From contig NC_088304.1 of NCBI RefSeq assembly GCF_032854445.1, positions 7,325,704 to 7,389,703 on the forward strand: a stretch of DNA of 64,000 nucleotides. Reading direction: 5' to 3'. The notes below the pieces were generated by a model. It was not told where the DNA came from. It searched no databases and saw only the letters and a program-made list of their open reading frames with translations. A program made the position numbers and the translations under genes. This DNA is from Liolophura sinensis. Lineage: Eukaryota; Mollusca; Polyplacophora; Chitonida; Chitonidae. Below are positions 1 to 14,300 of the stretch, piece after piece; positions within the stretch are counted from its first letter, which is position 1; every line of letters starts with the position of its first letter.

Positions 1-25
1 TTAATGCAGTCAGATAGGAGAAAGG

Positions 26-3000
26 TTGATTGTAGCGTGTGAGCTATTAGGAGAGGTAAATTATTTGTTAATGGCATGTGCATTGATGCAGAGACTGTAA
101 ATGATGTAAAATCTAAAATCGCATTTGCTGTTGCCCTCAGAGTACTTAGAGATGAGCCCTTTTCCAGTATGAACAACATTCCCTCTTTTATATATACGTA
201 ATTGAATATTACGGCTTTCGTAAATTTTGGTCTGTGTCAGGACAAACAGAGAGAGGCTAGCAGGCATATCAGGGTGATATGAAAGTGTAGCATTTCCCAG
301 CAGATCTGCCTGAAGTTAGCAGGCAACGCTCTGTAATATCCACCACGCAGTTACATCTGGACAGCTCAACCCTTCTCAAGTGTTCCTCAGCAGACAAAAA
401 AGACTTATTTGTTAGGGATTGATCTCGCTTAGATCTGCTCAGATGTAAATTAAATTTCGGACGACATCTCCAGATCTTAAGTCGGTATTACTGAAAAGCC
501 AGTCGTGTCGATTAAAACGGCATTGCTCTGAAACTCTGAAAGACTTCATCAAAGCACCGGGTTTTATTTACAGGTCCCCGGTAGAAAACATTTAGGACAT
601 TTTTTCCGTCACAGAAATATCAGTCAGCCCTTTGCGTTAATTCGACCACAGGAGATCGATTCTAGAGAGGAGAGCGACACGTGTGGATTCTGAGGGTAAA
701 TAAGCAACTGTTTGGTTTGCCACAATTTTTATGCCAAAATCGGAAATTTTGTTGACCTAACAGGGGTGCCCAGGGAGGAGAATCTAAATTGAAATTTATC
801 CACATGTCTTGATTACAAATTAGGAAATGAGCAAGAAAGTGCACATGAAAACAATCGCATGGCCAAGCAAGGTGTGGGTGGTTTGGCGATCGCTTTGTAC
901 AGAGCAGTAAAGTGAAAACATAGACATTCCTGATGTCGTTGTTCAAGCCATACAAAACTGATATCATTAATTGATTTTGTGATAATCGTCGAATTCATCA
1001 ATTTTCTATGCGCATGATACCGGTCAGGCAAATAATGTATAGAAAACTGTACTTCTAAAAAAAAAAACTGCAGCCCTTCACCAGCCACTTCTAAAACAAT
1101 CTAACATATGAAGAAATCCGAAGATTGCAGAAAAAGCTGGATTCGAGCTTGGGACCTCACTTTCCAGGGAATTATCGGCTGTGGTGAGGGCAACCTTAAG
1201 CTGATTTTCTTGGTCTACATTATAAAAAAAAATCGATTCTTTCTCACATATAATTAGATAACATGAGAAATAAATCGAAACTAGCAGCTAATGATTATTC
1301 TTTGATCATGTGCTTTACAGATAAGGGATAAAAAAAACCCGGTATACAGGTAAGTATGAATTATTATAAATTAGACGACAACAATCATGAAATAATTTTC
1401 TAGACTTATCAAGCTGCACAGAAACAGGTCATAAAACCAAAGAGAGATAAACAACGTTACATAAAGTGGATTTTAAAGTAATTTAGTAATATTTTACACA
1501 GCCCAAAAATCTTGTAATCATAAACCCTATCGAAGGACGTCATGTTCCCCGTTATAACAATGACACGGTAGCACATTGAGAGCAGCGTGTGGTAAGTATC
1601 GGAACCAGGTATCTCCATTTATTCCACTCTCCTTTCAGACCTCTATGGAGATATGTGGAATTTATTATCCAGCAGGGCTATCTAAATATGAACGAGCCGC
1701 CCAGATCATCATTAGGCTGATGTCTGTAGGAGACAGTAATTACTGATGGGCACTGAGCCAGGACAACAATTGTCATTAGCCTTGAAACTGTGTAGAATAC
1801 AGCGGTTCTATACATTTATATCATACACTGATGGCAAAAAGCGGGCGGGGGATAATTAATACAGTTCATTTAAAAAGTCCCGAAGATTTTAATGAAATGA
1901 GATTCTTATGTGAATTCCTGAGAGATTGGATGTAGTGAGCGACATATTAGGAGATGTAAATTATTTGTTAGTGCCATGTACATTGACGCAGAGATTGTAA
2001 ATGTTGTGGAATCTAAACTCGCAGTTGGTGTTGCCGTCAGTGGATTCGAAGATACAAGACTATTACTGAACAGCCTGACGTGTCAATGCAACCCGCATCG
2101 CCCTGAGTCTCTGAAAGACTCAGTCCACCAGGGTTTATTTACAGTCCACCGATAAACAGCCTTTAGGACATTTTTTCCGTTGCAGAAATATCAGTCAGCC
2201 CTTTGCGTTAATTCGGCCACATTCAGCCAGGAGATCGATTCTAGAGAGGAGAGCCAGACGTGTGCATCCTGAGTTTAAATAACCAACTGTTTGGTTTGGC
2301 ACAATTTTTATGCCAGCGGTGGAACTTTTGTTGACGTAACGGGGCCGTCAAGGGAAGGTGAAATTTGTCCAAACGTCTTGATTACCAAATAGTAATTGAG
2401 AAACCAAGTGTGCATGAAAGGCCATGCAGGCAGTGGGTGGTATGGTTATGGCTTTTTACAGAGCAATAAAGTTAAACCATAGATTTTATTGATGTTCTTC
2501 CTCAATCCATACAAAATGAGCTGCAAAAGGTGGATTCGAGCTTGCGACCTCAGTGACCAGGAGAATATCACATTTGGTAAAAGCAAGCCTGGATCGTGCT
2601 GACTCGCGCTCTAAAATAAATACAATTCTTTTGCAAATATTCCGATATAACATGGAGAATAAATATCAAAACACATCTTCCTACCCATTTACTAAGACGT
2701 AGCCAATCAACGCGTACAGCTTTCGCCTTATTATTCAGTATGAAGTCAGGTAAGTCTCAAACTTGTGTTAATTACGAGTCGAATGGAGCTTCAGCTTGGA
2801 CCTGCATTTGTACTCATAATGATTTATTCTTTTTTTGCGTGAATGGGAGTGCTGTAAGTGCTGATTAATGTTACCACCTGATTTTCTTTGTAAATCGAAT
2901 CTAGCTATAGATAGTTTTCGAGATCTGAAAACTATCGCCAAGCCATGCAGGCTGTGAGTGGCTGATATGTTTTTTTTTTACAGAGCAGTAAAGTGAAGTC

Positions 3001-6000
3001 ATAGATTTTAACCATGTTGTTCCTCGATCCGTACAAAATGTATGAGAGAATTTAGTATAATTGATTTAATCAACAGATTTAGTGAGAAAGGCCAAACTCA
3101 TTATGTTTCCACCTTCACAAAAGAGGTTAAAGTTACAGGTGTAAAAATCTACAGCCCTTTACCTGGCACTTCTCAAACCTCCTAACTTAAAGTCACAGCC
3201 AAATTTAAGTTAGAGTGAGAGTTGGATTCGAGTCAACAAACTTACTGGGGATTATCGGCTGTGGTGAGAGAAGCCCTGGCTCATCTTGGCTCATATGTGG
3301 AAACTTTTCTACACATTTGGAAATCTATTCTTGATCGACATAGATGTATGTAGATAAGTACAAGTCTTTGCACATATGTCGTTAGTAAATACCAAGATGG
3401 TGTAGCCGTCCAGGACGGAGATGACCAGCGCCTTGTTATTCCCTTAATATGCAGAGTGCACGGTCAGGTAAGTAAGAAAACTGTCTGAGTTATTTTACGA
3501 ACGGAATGGAGCTGTCAAAATTATTTATTACTTATTTGCGTGAGTGGGATTACTGTATGTGCTCCAACTGACTGGCCATCTTTCTTAATCTTAATGTGAA
3601 AATCTAAAGTAACGGAACTGCTATCGGTTAATGATCGAATACGTGTTACATATACTGATGTTGATGAGAGAATAGCTTACTTTAAATGGCCATCACCACA
3701 ACATTGTCTTCTATACTGACAAAGTTACACAGAAATAGATAATAAAACCATACACTGACATTCATTAATATTTTACACAGCCCCAAAATTCTATCGTCTA
3801 TAAATCTTATCGAATCACGTGATGTTTCCGTTAGTAACGCGAGATAACGATCACGGGAGAGCAATTTTAGAGGAGCGTCTGGTAAATCTCGGAACCGGGT
3901 TACTCCATTACTCCCATTCTCAGATCAACCCTTTTCGACACCTATGGGGATATCGCGGTATTGGTATCCAGCAGGGCTATCAAAATATGAACAAGCCGTT
4001 CAGATCATCATGAGGCTAATCTCTGTAGGAGATAGTAATCACTGAGAGGCACTGACGGGTTCTAAGCCAGGGTACCTAACGTTTTTAGCCGTATAGTTAT
4101 GTAGAATACAGCTGTCCTAGACATTTATATCAGGCTAGCACGACATAAAGGGGAATAATTTTTAAAAAATGTACAGTTCATTTAAAAAGACGCAAAGATC
4201 TTAAGGATGTGAAATTCTCATGTGAATACTTCTGCGATAAAGGCTGATTGTGGCGTTGGATCTATTAGAGTATGTGAATTATCCGTCAATGCCAGGTGTA
4301 TTAATGTAGAGAAGTTGGAGAGGACAAAAAGGTGTGTTTACTTAACAATGTGATGCCTTGGATATCAAGCGATGTTGTAGTCCCTGGCTCTAAACATGCA
4401 ATGGTCTTGTATTTTTTCGCAGAGGAAAGTCATGCGGGAAATCGTTGTGTATTGATGTAGAGAAGTTGGAGAGGACAAAAAGGTGTGGTTACCTAAGAAC
4501 GTGATGCCTTGGATAACAAGCGATGTTGTAGTCCCTGGCTTCAAACATACAATGGTCTTGTATTTTTTCGCAGACGAAAGTCATGCGGGAAATCGTTGTG
4601 TATTTGTCCTGTGCTACCTACTTTTACAACCTAGCACCTACCAAGATAACGTTTTCTACACTTTCAAATCTTTTTTGAAAATGTTACTTTGTGTCACAAT
4701 AAATTTTATCATTTAGACACTGGAATATGTCACCCTCTCTTTAATACAACAAAATATTTTTCATCAAAATCCCACCTGTAAATGACAAACATGGCCATGG
4801 TATCATTGGTATCATCACTGTTAGCATGCTAAAGAAACCAAAAATCTCATTCTTTCCGCTCGGAGGTCTCTGGTTTCTAATGTTTAATCCTTGGTGCAAT
4901 AGCTCCTTTTGCAAAGAATACAGTTTTTTCTTGATGATATCTCCTCACTTCACGACAAACAGAGAGATGCTAGAAGGCATATCCAGGTGATGTCAAAGTG
5001 TTGCGTTTCACAGATCTGTCTGAAGTTAGCAGACAATGCTCTCTAATATCTACGACACAGTTACATATGGACAGCACAGCCCTTCTCAAGTGTTCCTTAG
5101 AAGACAACACAGACGTATTTGTTAAGGATTGGTGTAGCGGAGATCTGCTCAGATGTAAATTGAATTTAAGGCGCCATCCACAGGTGTTAAGGAGGTAATA
5201 CTGAACAGCCCGACGTGTCGATTCAACCCGCATCGCCCTGAGTCTCTAAAAGACTCAATACAGCAGGGTTTATTTACAAGTCCTAAAGAAACTTTAGGAC
5301 ATTCTTTTTCTGTCACAGAAGTATCAGTGAACCCTGCGCGTTAAATTGGCCACAGAAGATCGATGCTTTAGACGAAATTGATACGTGTGGATCTTAAGTG
5401 TGTATAAGCAACTGTTTCGTTTGGCACAATTTTTATGCCAGCAGCGGAACTTTTCTTGCCCTAACGAAGCTGCCCAGACACGGGAATAGAAGCCGAAATT
5501 TATCCAGATGTCTTGATTACAAAATAGGAATTGATCAACAAACTGTAAGTGAAAACAATCACTAGGCCATGCAGGGTTTAGGTAGTGGGCGGCAGCTTTT
5601 TAAAGAGCAGTAAAGTGAAACCGTAGATTTTATTTTTGTTGTTCCTCGATCAGTGCAAAATTGATATCATTAACTGATTTAGTGAAAATGGTTGTACGCA
5701 TTAATTTTTTATTTACCTGATACCCGCCAGGTTAATTGTGTAAGAAAACTCCAGACTTTCACCTTTCACTTTTTAGAACTTAAAACTAACTTAAAACGAC
5801 AACCGACGCAAGAGCTGGATTCGAGCTTGCTACCTCAGTGACAAGGGTATTATCAGCTTTGGTTAGACCAGCCTTGACTCGTGTCAAAAACATTTGTACA
5901 TTTGGAAATTTCTGGAGATGTGGGGGAATTGGTATCCAGCATTGGTATCCAGCAGTACTGTCAAAATATGAACAAGCCGCCCAGATCATCATTAGGCTGA

Positions 6001-9000
6001 TGTCTGTAGAAGATAGTAATTACTGAAGGGCATTGATGTGTTCTGAGTCAGGTCACCGGTTGTCTTTAACCGTGGTCTCAGACATTTATATTAGACACTG
6101 ATGGTAACAGAAAAGGAATAGTTAATAAAAATGTACAGTTTTTTTAAAACTTCGCAAAGATTTCAATGAAGTGAGATTCTGATTAAATACTATTGAGAGA
6201 AATATTGTTTGTAGCGTGTGCCCTATAGGCCTACACGTCGATGCCATAAACACTGAGACTTTGAAGTATAGCTGAAGGGGCCAGCACGACAGGTACGAGT
6301 GTAGATCATGCTGAGAAATCGCGAATCACAGTTTCTGGTGTCGTCTGTGGCTTAAAGCTTACATGTGCAATACATAAACGCCTTCTCTTGGGTGTAGGAA
6401 GTCGGGTTCAGGGCAGTTTTCAGCATTTTCACATTTTCAGGCTATTCCCAACAATATTCTTTATTAAAGATATCTGGTACTTAAATAATATTATAAATAG
6501 TAAAATTTAAAGGCGTTCGAAAATTCCGGTGTGTCACAACAAAGTACATGGTTTGGCAAATGTACGCTTTGCAATTTATGACCCTCTCGTATAAATGAAA
6601 ATATTTTCGGGGGGTACAGATAAGGCTTCGAAACTTCCTGAATGAAAACCAGAAAGAGCCTTGATTCCTTAAAGCGGTAACAGATAAAATGCAGTCTACT
6701 TCATATCCGATCGCCATCCCGTAGGCGTGTGGGCGTCATATTCATTACAGTTACCAATTACCATTGTTGATATAAATACGAATGCAGCCATGTTGTTTTG
6801 TGACATCACTTTTTTTATCTCCTCAATCAATCTTGTGTCCTTCTAAAGTTTTCCTTGGTGCACTAATAGAGCTCCTTTAATGCAAGAATATATTCTTGAT
6901 TATACCACATTATTATTTTCTCCACCTATAGTGAGAGGTTAGAAGGAATATTAAGGTGATATAAAAGTGTAGCATTTCACAGCAGTTCTGTCTGAAGTTA
7001 GCAGGCAATGCTCTGTAATATCCACGATGCAGTTACATCTGGACAGCACAACCCTTCTTAAGTGTTCCTCAGCAGACAAAAAAGACGTATTTGTTAGGGT
7101 CGCGTGTCGCGGAAATCTGCTCAGATGTAAATTGATTTTTGAACGCCATTGCTAGATCTTAAGCCGGTATTACAGAACAGCCCGACATGTGGGTACAAAC
7201 GGCATTGCTCTGAGCCCCTAAAAGACTTCATCGAACCACCAGGGTTCATTTACTGGTCAAAGCTAAAGAACCTTTAGGACATTTTTTTCCTTCGCAGAAA
7301 TATCAATGAACCCTTTCCGTCAGTTCATCTCGATGAGATCAATTCCATATCTAGAAGAGCGAGACGTGTGGATTCTGATATAATGATATTTAATTTTCTG
7401 TGTCCATGACACCGGTCAGGCTAATAGTGTATAGAAAACTGTAGTTCTGGAAGTAAACTGCAGCCCTTCTTCAGCCAAGTCTTAAAATTACTAAATTAAA
7501 AACAAATGCGAACGTTGCAGAAAGAGCCTGATTCGAGCTTGCGATCTCACTGGCGATGGGATTATCGGCTGTGGTGAAGGCAACCTTGACTCGGGCTGGC
7601 TCGTGGCGAAAACTTTTGGAATTATTTTGTATGTCTACATATGTAAGATAAACACAATTCTTTCGCACATATACATATATAAAATTGAGAATAAATACAA
7701 ACTAGCAGGTCTGTGCGGATCAGCATTAGGCTACTGTCTGTAGGACATAGTAATTCCAAAAGGACATTGATGTGTTCTGAGTCAGGACACCGATTGCCAT
7801 TAGCCGTAACATTGCGCACAATACAGCGGTCCTTACATCAGACCATGGTGGCAAAAGGGGGGAATAATTAACAAAACTTTTCCGTTATATTAAAAAGACG
7901 CGAAGATCTTAATGAAGCGAGATTCTGATGTGAATTATGTTGAGAGAAAGATTGATTGTAGCGTGTGACGTTTTAGTAGATGTAAATTATTTGTTAGTGC
8001 TATGTGCATTGATGCAGAAATTGTAAATGAGGTAAAATCTAAAATCGCAATTGCTGTTGCCGTCCGCGGAATCCAAGATACTCTGGCATGCACTTTTTTC
8101 CTGAATAAACAACATTATCTATTCAGTATATACCTAACTGAATGATATTACCTAATGGTAATATCAAAACATATGTCGTTTCCCAGGAGATCTGTGTGAA
8201 GTTAGCAGATAATGATCTGTAATATCCACGACTACATCTACATCTAGACAGCTCAGTCCTTCTCTAGTGCTCCTCAACAGACAAAAAAGACGTATTTGTT
8301 TGGGTTGCGTGTTACGGAGCTCTGCTCAGATGAGAATTGAATTTTGGTCGACATCGGCAGATCTTCAGCCACTATTACTGAACTACCCGTGTCGATACAA
8401 ACGACATTGCTCTTAGCCCCTCAAAGACTTCATCAAACAACCCAAGTTCTTACAATGGCCAAGGCTAAAGAACCTGTAAAACATTTTTTCCGTCGCAGAA
8501 ATATCAGTGAACCCTTTGCGTCAGTTTGGCTCGATGAGATCGATTCTAGAGAGGAAAGCGAGACGTGTGGATCCTGAGGGCAAAAAAGCAACTGTTTGAC
8601 TTGGCACAATTTTTGTATTTTTGTTTACGTAACGGAGCCAGTAATAGGGGAGAATCGAAACTGAAATTTATGCAGATATCTTCATTAGAAAATAGGAATT
8701 GATCAACAGAGTGTACATGGAAATCACCAGGCCATGCAGGGTGTGGTTGGTTTGGCCATGGGTTTTTATAGTGAGAGCAGTAAAGTGAAAGCAAAGACTT
8801 TTGTTGATCATTGATCCGTACAAAATTGATATCATTAATATACTTCATGATAATCGTCGTACTTGTTAATTTTCCACGTTTACCTTAATCATTAGGCTAA
8901 TAATGCGTAGAAAACTGTACTTGTGGAAGAAAACTGCAGACTTTCACATGCCACTTTTTGAAACGTCTAACTTAAAACGACAACCAAACTTTGCAACAAG

Positions 9001-11340
9001 AGCAGCTGGTTTCGAGCTTGCAACCTCGGTGGCCAGGGAATTATCGGCTGTGGTGAGATCAACCTTGACTTGTGCTGACTCGTGTCGAAAACTTCCGTAC
9101 ACATTTGGGAATATTTCCTTGGTCTCTATATGTAAAATGAATACAATTCTTTTACACATATACATATATAAATTGGAGAACAAATATCAGCACAGCTTCT
9201 CTTACCCATTCACCAACACAGAGCCATTCAACCCTAACAGCCTTCCCCTTATTGTGGAGTGCCCAGTCAAGTGAGGACCAAATCTGACACGAGCCGAATG
9301 GAGCTTCAACTTGAACCTGCCGTTGTGTTCAAAGCGATTTATTTGTTTATTTACGTCAATGGGAGTAGCATATGTTTCCTTACGTATTTGCGGTGCTACA
9401 TAATATAGCGGATATATGTTATCTTTGTTAATGTTAAGATACCGGTATACTAGGAAGCATGAATTATTATAAATTAGATGACAATAATCATGAAACAGGT
9501 TCCTAGACTGATCAAATAACAAAGAAACACATCATAAAACCATTCAGGGACAACAACATTTATTTGACATACAGTGGATTTTCAAGTAATTTATTAATAC
9601 TTACAGCAGCTCGAGAATCTTGTAATTGTAAACCTTATTGAACATTGAATAACGATGAAAGGGAAGGACTTTAACAGGAGCGTCTGGTAAATTTTGGAGC
9701 CGGATAACTCGATTAATCCCACTCTCAGATCAACCCTTTTCGACCTCTACGGAGATATGGGGGAATTGGTATCCAGAAGGGCTATCAAAATATGAACGAA
9801 CCGTGCAGATGATCATTACGGTAATGTCTGTAGGAACTGGAAATTACCGAAGGGCATTGGGTTCTGAGCCAGGATTTTCATTAGCAGTGATGACAAAAAC
9901 ATGGAATTATTATTAAAAAGGCACAGTAACTTTAAAAAGTGGCAAACATTTTAATCAAATGATTTTCTATTTGATTTCTATGGAGAGAAAGAATAATTAT
10001 GATGTGTGCTCTATAAGGAGATGTGTTTTTATCTGTCAGTTGGAAAATTTAAAAAACTTGTCCAGTTTGTCTGTTCACTTGACCTTAACAACATTCAAGC
10101 CTTAGAACATGTTGGCTTTTGTCATCATACATTACAGTATTTTGGACACTGCAGTATATGACCTTCTCTTTAACAGACCAAAATGTTTTTCCATTGGTGA
10201 GATTAAGACTTTGGGATTTCCTGACTCGACACCAGAGATACACTTGAGACAGAACGGAGAACTTGTAATATGGAGTCTATTCCATATCCAATATCCTACC
10301 GATAAATACAAACTGTTGTCGTATTATCTATTATAGTATCATGTATCATCAATGCTATCAATACGATTAGGGAACCACGTTTATGTTTTGACCATACTGT
10401 TATCATATTCTGTAAAACAATCCATCAAAAATTTCATCTCATGCGGTATAAGGTCTGCCCTAAAATTTCGCCCTTAGAGTAATAGCTGCTTTGTGCAAGT
10501 ACAGTGTGTAGTATTCTTCTCGATTACATCACCTGACTTCAGGACACGCAAGGCAAATTAATATGATGTACAACATAAAAAAACATTGTACAATGTGCGT
10601 GTAGAGTTATTGTTTATTTGCATCAGTGGGAATACTGTATGTGTGCTCTCTGACTGGCCACGCCTCCTATAAATGTTTACTGTTACTGTGTAAATCTAAA
10701 GTAACAGATGAACTAGCGAATAATGATCGGGTACGTCTTACATATACTGATCTCTGTTGATGAGAGAATAGCTTACTCTAGATCGCCATAACCATACAAT
10801 TGTCTTCTACACTGACAAAATTACACAAAAATAGATAACAAAACCATACAGAGACAGACGCCAATATACAAAGTGGATTTCTAAGACATTTATTAATATT
10901 TTACACAGCCTAAAAATCCTAGAGCCTACAAACCTTATCGAATCACGTGATATTTCCGTTAACAGCGCGAGAAAACGATGACAAGGACGCATTATAAGAG
11001 AAGCGTCTGGTAAATCTCGAAACCGGGTAACTTGGTTAATTCCACTCTCAAATCAACCTTTCCACCCTCTACGAAAGTATCCAGCAGGGCTATCAAAATA
11101 TGAACAAGCCGTGAGGATCATGGTTTGGCTGACGTCTGTAGGAGATAGCAATTAGCAAAAACGACACCAACAGGTTCTAAGCAAGGGCACTGACTGCCAT
11201 CAGCCAATACAACACTGGCCTTTAGTCGTAGACATTTAAATCAGGCCCTGACGGGAAAAACAGGGAAATAATTAATAAAAACGAACCGGTACAGTTAATT
11301 TAAGTCGAAAAGACTTTAATGCAGTCAGATAGGAGAAAGG
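26..11340. repeat. HOR unit 1 (complete, with internal deletion)
   Basis: The CCAGCAGGG landmark or its degenerate equivalent lies at 1669 (m1), 3968 (m2), 5949 (m3), 7702 (m4), 9773 (m5) and 11081 (m6). The m2-to-m3 interval is 1981 bp against about 2600 bp in units 2-4, because about 670 bp of m3 is missing at about 5910; next to that junction a 13-bp segment is duplicated (5928-5940 and 5941-5953). m3 carries two copies of a 151-bp segment. No insertion of mobile DNA and no gene recognised. Confidence 0.88.
4306..4607. repeat. 151-bp direct tandem duplication, unit 1 m3
   Basis: Two adjacent copies of 151 bp, both starting GTAGAGAAGTTGGAGAGGAC, at 4306-4456 and 4457-4607. They differ by a few bases. 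The same segment is single-copy in units 2 and 5. Confidence 0.85.
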
Positions 11341-14300
11341 TTGATTGTAGCGTGTGAGCTATTAGGAGAGGTAAATTATTTGTTAATGGCATGTGCATTG
11401 ATGCAGAGACTGTAAATAATGTAAAATCTAAAATCGCATTTGCTGTTGCCCTCAGAGTACTCAGAGATGAGCCCTTTTCCAGTATGAACAACATTCCCTC
11501 TTTTATATATACGTAATTAAATATTACGGCTTTCGTAAATTTTGGTCTGTGTCAGGACAAACAGAGAGAGGCTAGCAGGCATATCAGGGTGATATGAAAG
11601 TGTAGCATTTCCCAGCAGATCTGCCTGAAGTTAGCAGGCAACGCTCTGTAATATCCACCACGCAGTTAATCTGGACAGCTCAACCCTTCTCAAGTGTTCC
11701 ACAGCAGACAAAAAAGACTTATTTGTTAGGGACTGATGTCGCTTAGATCTGCTCAGATGTAAATTAAATTTCGGACGACATCGGCAGATCTTAAGCCCGT
11801 ATTACTGAACAGCTAGACGTGTCGATGAAAACGGCATTGCTCTGAGCCTCTGAAAGACTTCATCAAAGCACCGGGTTTTATTTACAGGTCCCCGGTAGAA
11901 AACCTTTAGGACATTTTTTCCGTGGCAGAAATATCAGTCAGCCCTTTGCGTTAATTCGACCAAAGGAGATCGATTCTAGAGAGGAGAGCGAGACGTGTGG
12001 ATTCTGAGGGTAAATAAGCAACTGTTTGGTTTGCCACAATTTTTATGCCAGAATCGGAAATTTTGTTGACGTAACAGGGGTGCCAAGGGAGGAGAATCTA
12101 AATTGAAATTTATCCACGTTTTGATTACAAAATAAGAAATGAGCAAGAAAGTGCACATGAAAACAATCGCATGGCCATGCAAGGTGTGGGTGGTTTGGCA
12201 ATCGCTTTTTACAGAGCGGGAAAGTGAAAACATAGACATACCTGATGTCGTTGTTCAAGCCATACAAATCTGATATCATTAATTAATTTTGTGATAATCG
12301 TCGAACTCATCAATTTTTTATGCACATGATACCGGTCAGGCTAATAGTGTATAGAAAACTGTACTTCTGGAAAAAAAAACTGCAGCCCTTCACCAGCCAC
12401 TTCTAAAACATTCTAACATATGAAGAAATCCGAACATTGAAGAAAAAGCTGGATTCGAGCTTCCGACCTCACTGTCCAAAGGATTGTCGGCTGTGGTGAG
12501 GGCAACCTTGACTCAAGCTGATTTTCTTGGTCTACATTATAAAATAAATCGATTCTTTCTCACATATAATTAGATAAAATGGAAAATAAATCGAAACTAG
12601 CAGCTAATGATTATTCTTTGATTATGTGCTTTACAGATAAGGGATAAAAAAAACGGTATACAGGTAAGCATAAATTATTATAAATTAGACGACAACAGTC
12701 ATAAAATAATTTTCTAGACTAATCAATTTACTAATATTTTACACAGCCCGAAAATCTTGTAATCATAAACCCTATCCAAGCACGTGATGTTCCCCGTTAT
12801 AACGATGACACGGGAGCACATTGAGAGCAGCGTGTGGTAAGTATCGGAACCAGGTATCTCCATTTATTCCACTCTCCTTTCAGACCTCTATGGAGATATG
12901 TGGAATTTATTATCCAGCAGAGCTATCTAAATATGAACGAGCCGTACGGATCATCATGAGGCTGATGTCTGTAGGAGACAGTAATTACTGATGGGCACTG
13001 AGCCAGGACAACAATTGTCATTAGCCTTGAAACCGTGTAGAATACAGTGGTTCTATACATTTATATCATACACTGATGGCAAAAAGCGGACGGGATAATT
13101 AATACAGTTCATTTAAAAAGTACCGAAGATTTTCATGAAATGAGACTCTTATGTGAATTCTTGAGAGATTGGATGTAGTGAGCGACATCAAAGGAAATGT
13201 AAATTATTTGTTAGTGCCATGTACATTGACGCAGAGATTGTAAATGTTGTGGAATCTAAACTCGCAGTTGGTGTTGCCGTCAGTGGATTCGAAGATACAA
13301 GGCTATTACTGAACAGCCTGACGTGTCAATGCGACCCGCATCGCCCAGAGTCTCTGAAAGACTCAATCCACCAGGGTTTATTTACAGTCCACCGATAAAG
13401 AGCCTTTAGGACATTTTTTCCGTCCCAGAAATATCAGTGAGCCCTTTGCGTTAATTCGGCCACAGGAGATCGATTCTAGAGAGGAGAGCCAGACGTGTGC
13501 ATCCTGAGTTTAAATAACCAACTGTTTGGTTTGGCACAATTTTTATGCCAGCAGTGGAACTTTTGTTGACGTAATGGGGCCGTCAAGGGAAGGTGAAATT
13601 TATCCAAATGTCTTGATTACCAAATAGTAATTGAGAAACCAAGTGTGCATGAAAGGCCACGCAGGCTGTGGGTGGTATGGTTATGGCTTTTTACAGAGCA
13701 AAAAAGTTAAACCATAGATTTTATTGATGTTCTTCCTCAATCCATACAAAATGACCTGCAAGAGTTGGATTCGAGCTTGCGACCTCAGTGACCAGGAGAA
13801 TATCAGCTTTGGTAAGAGCAAGCCTGGATCGTGCTGACTCGCGCTCTAAAATAAATACAATTCTTTTGCAAATTTTCCGATATAACATGGAGAATAAATA
13901 TCAAAACACTTCTTCCTACCCATTTACTAAGACGCAGCCAATCAACGCGTACAGCCTTCCCCTTATTATTCAGTATTAAGTCAGGTAAGTCTCAAACTTG
14001 TGTTAATTACGAGCCGAATGGAGCTTCAGCTTGGACCTGCATTTGTTCTCATAATGATTTATTCTTTTTTTTGCGTGAATGGGAGTACTGTAAGTGCTGA
14101 TTAATGTTACCACCTGATTTTCTTTGTAAATCGAAACTAGCAGAGATCTGAAAGCTATCGCCAAGCCATGCAGGCTGTGAGTGGCTGATATGTTTTTTTT
14201 ACAGAGCAGTAAAGTGAAGTCACAGATTTTAACCATGTTGTTTCTACAAAATGTATGAGAGAATTTAGTATAATTGATTTAATCAACAGATTTAGTGAGA

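Noticed and set aside
61-267. Small minus-strand frame at the window start and similar short frames throughout m1-m6
   Set aside because: Lengths are what AT-rich repeats give by chance, and they are interrupted in sister copies.
4970-5233. Overlapping 66-codon plus-strand and 87-codon minus-strand frames repeated in m3 copies (also at 36015, 50499 and 61525)
   Set aside because: Both strands are open over the same bases, there is no recognisable domain, and conservation only mirrors the near-identity of the repeat copies.
10109-10336. 75-codon plus-strand frame recurring in m6 (also 41725 and 56103)
   Set aside because: It is broken in unit 2, has no recognised domain, and is kept only between near-identical copies. 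Not enough to call a gene.
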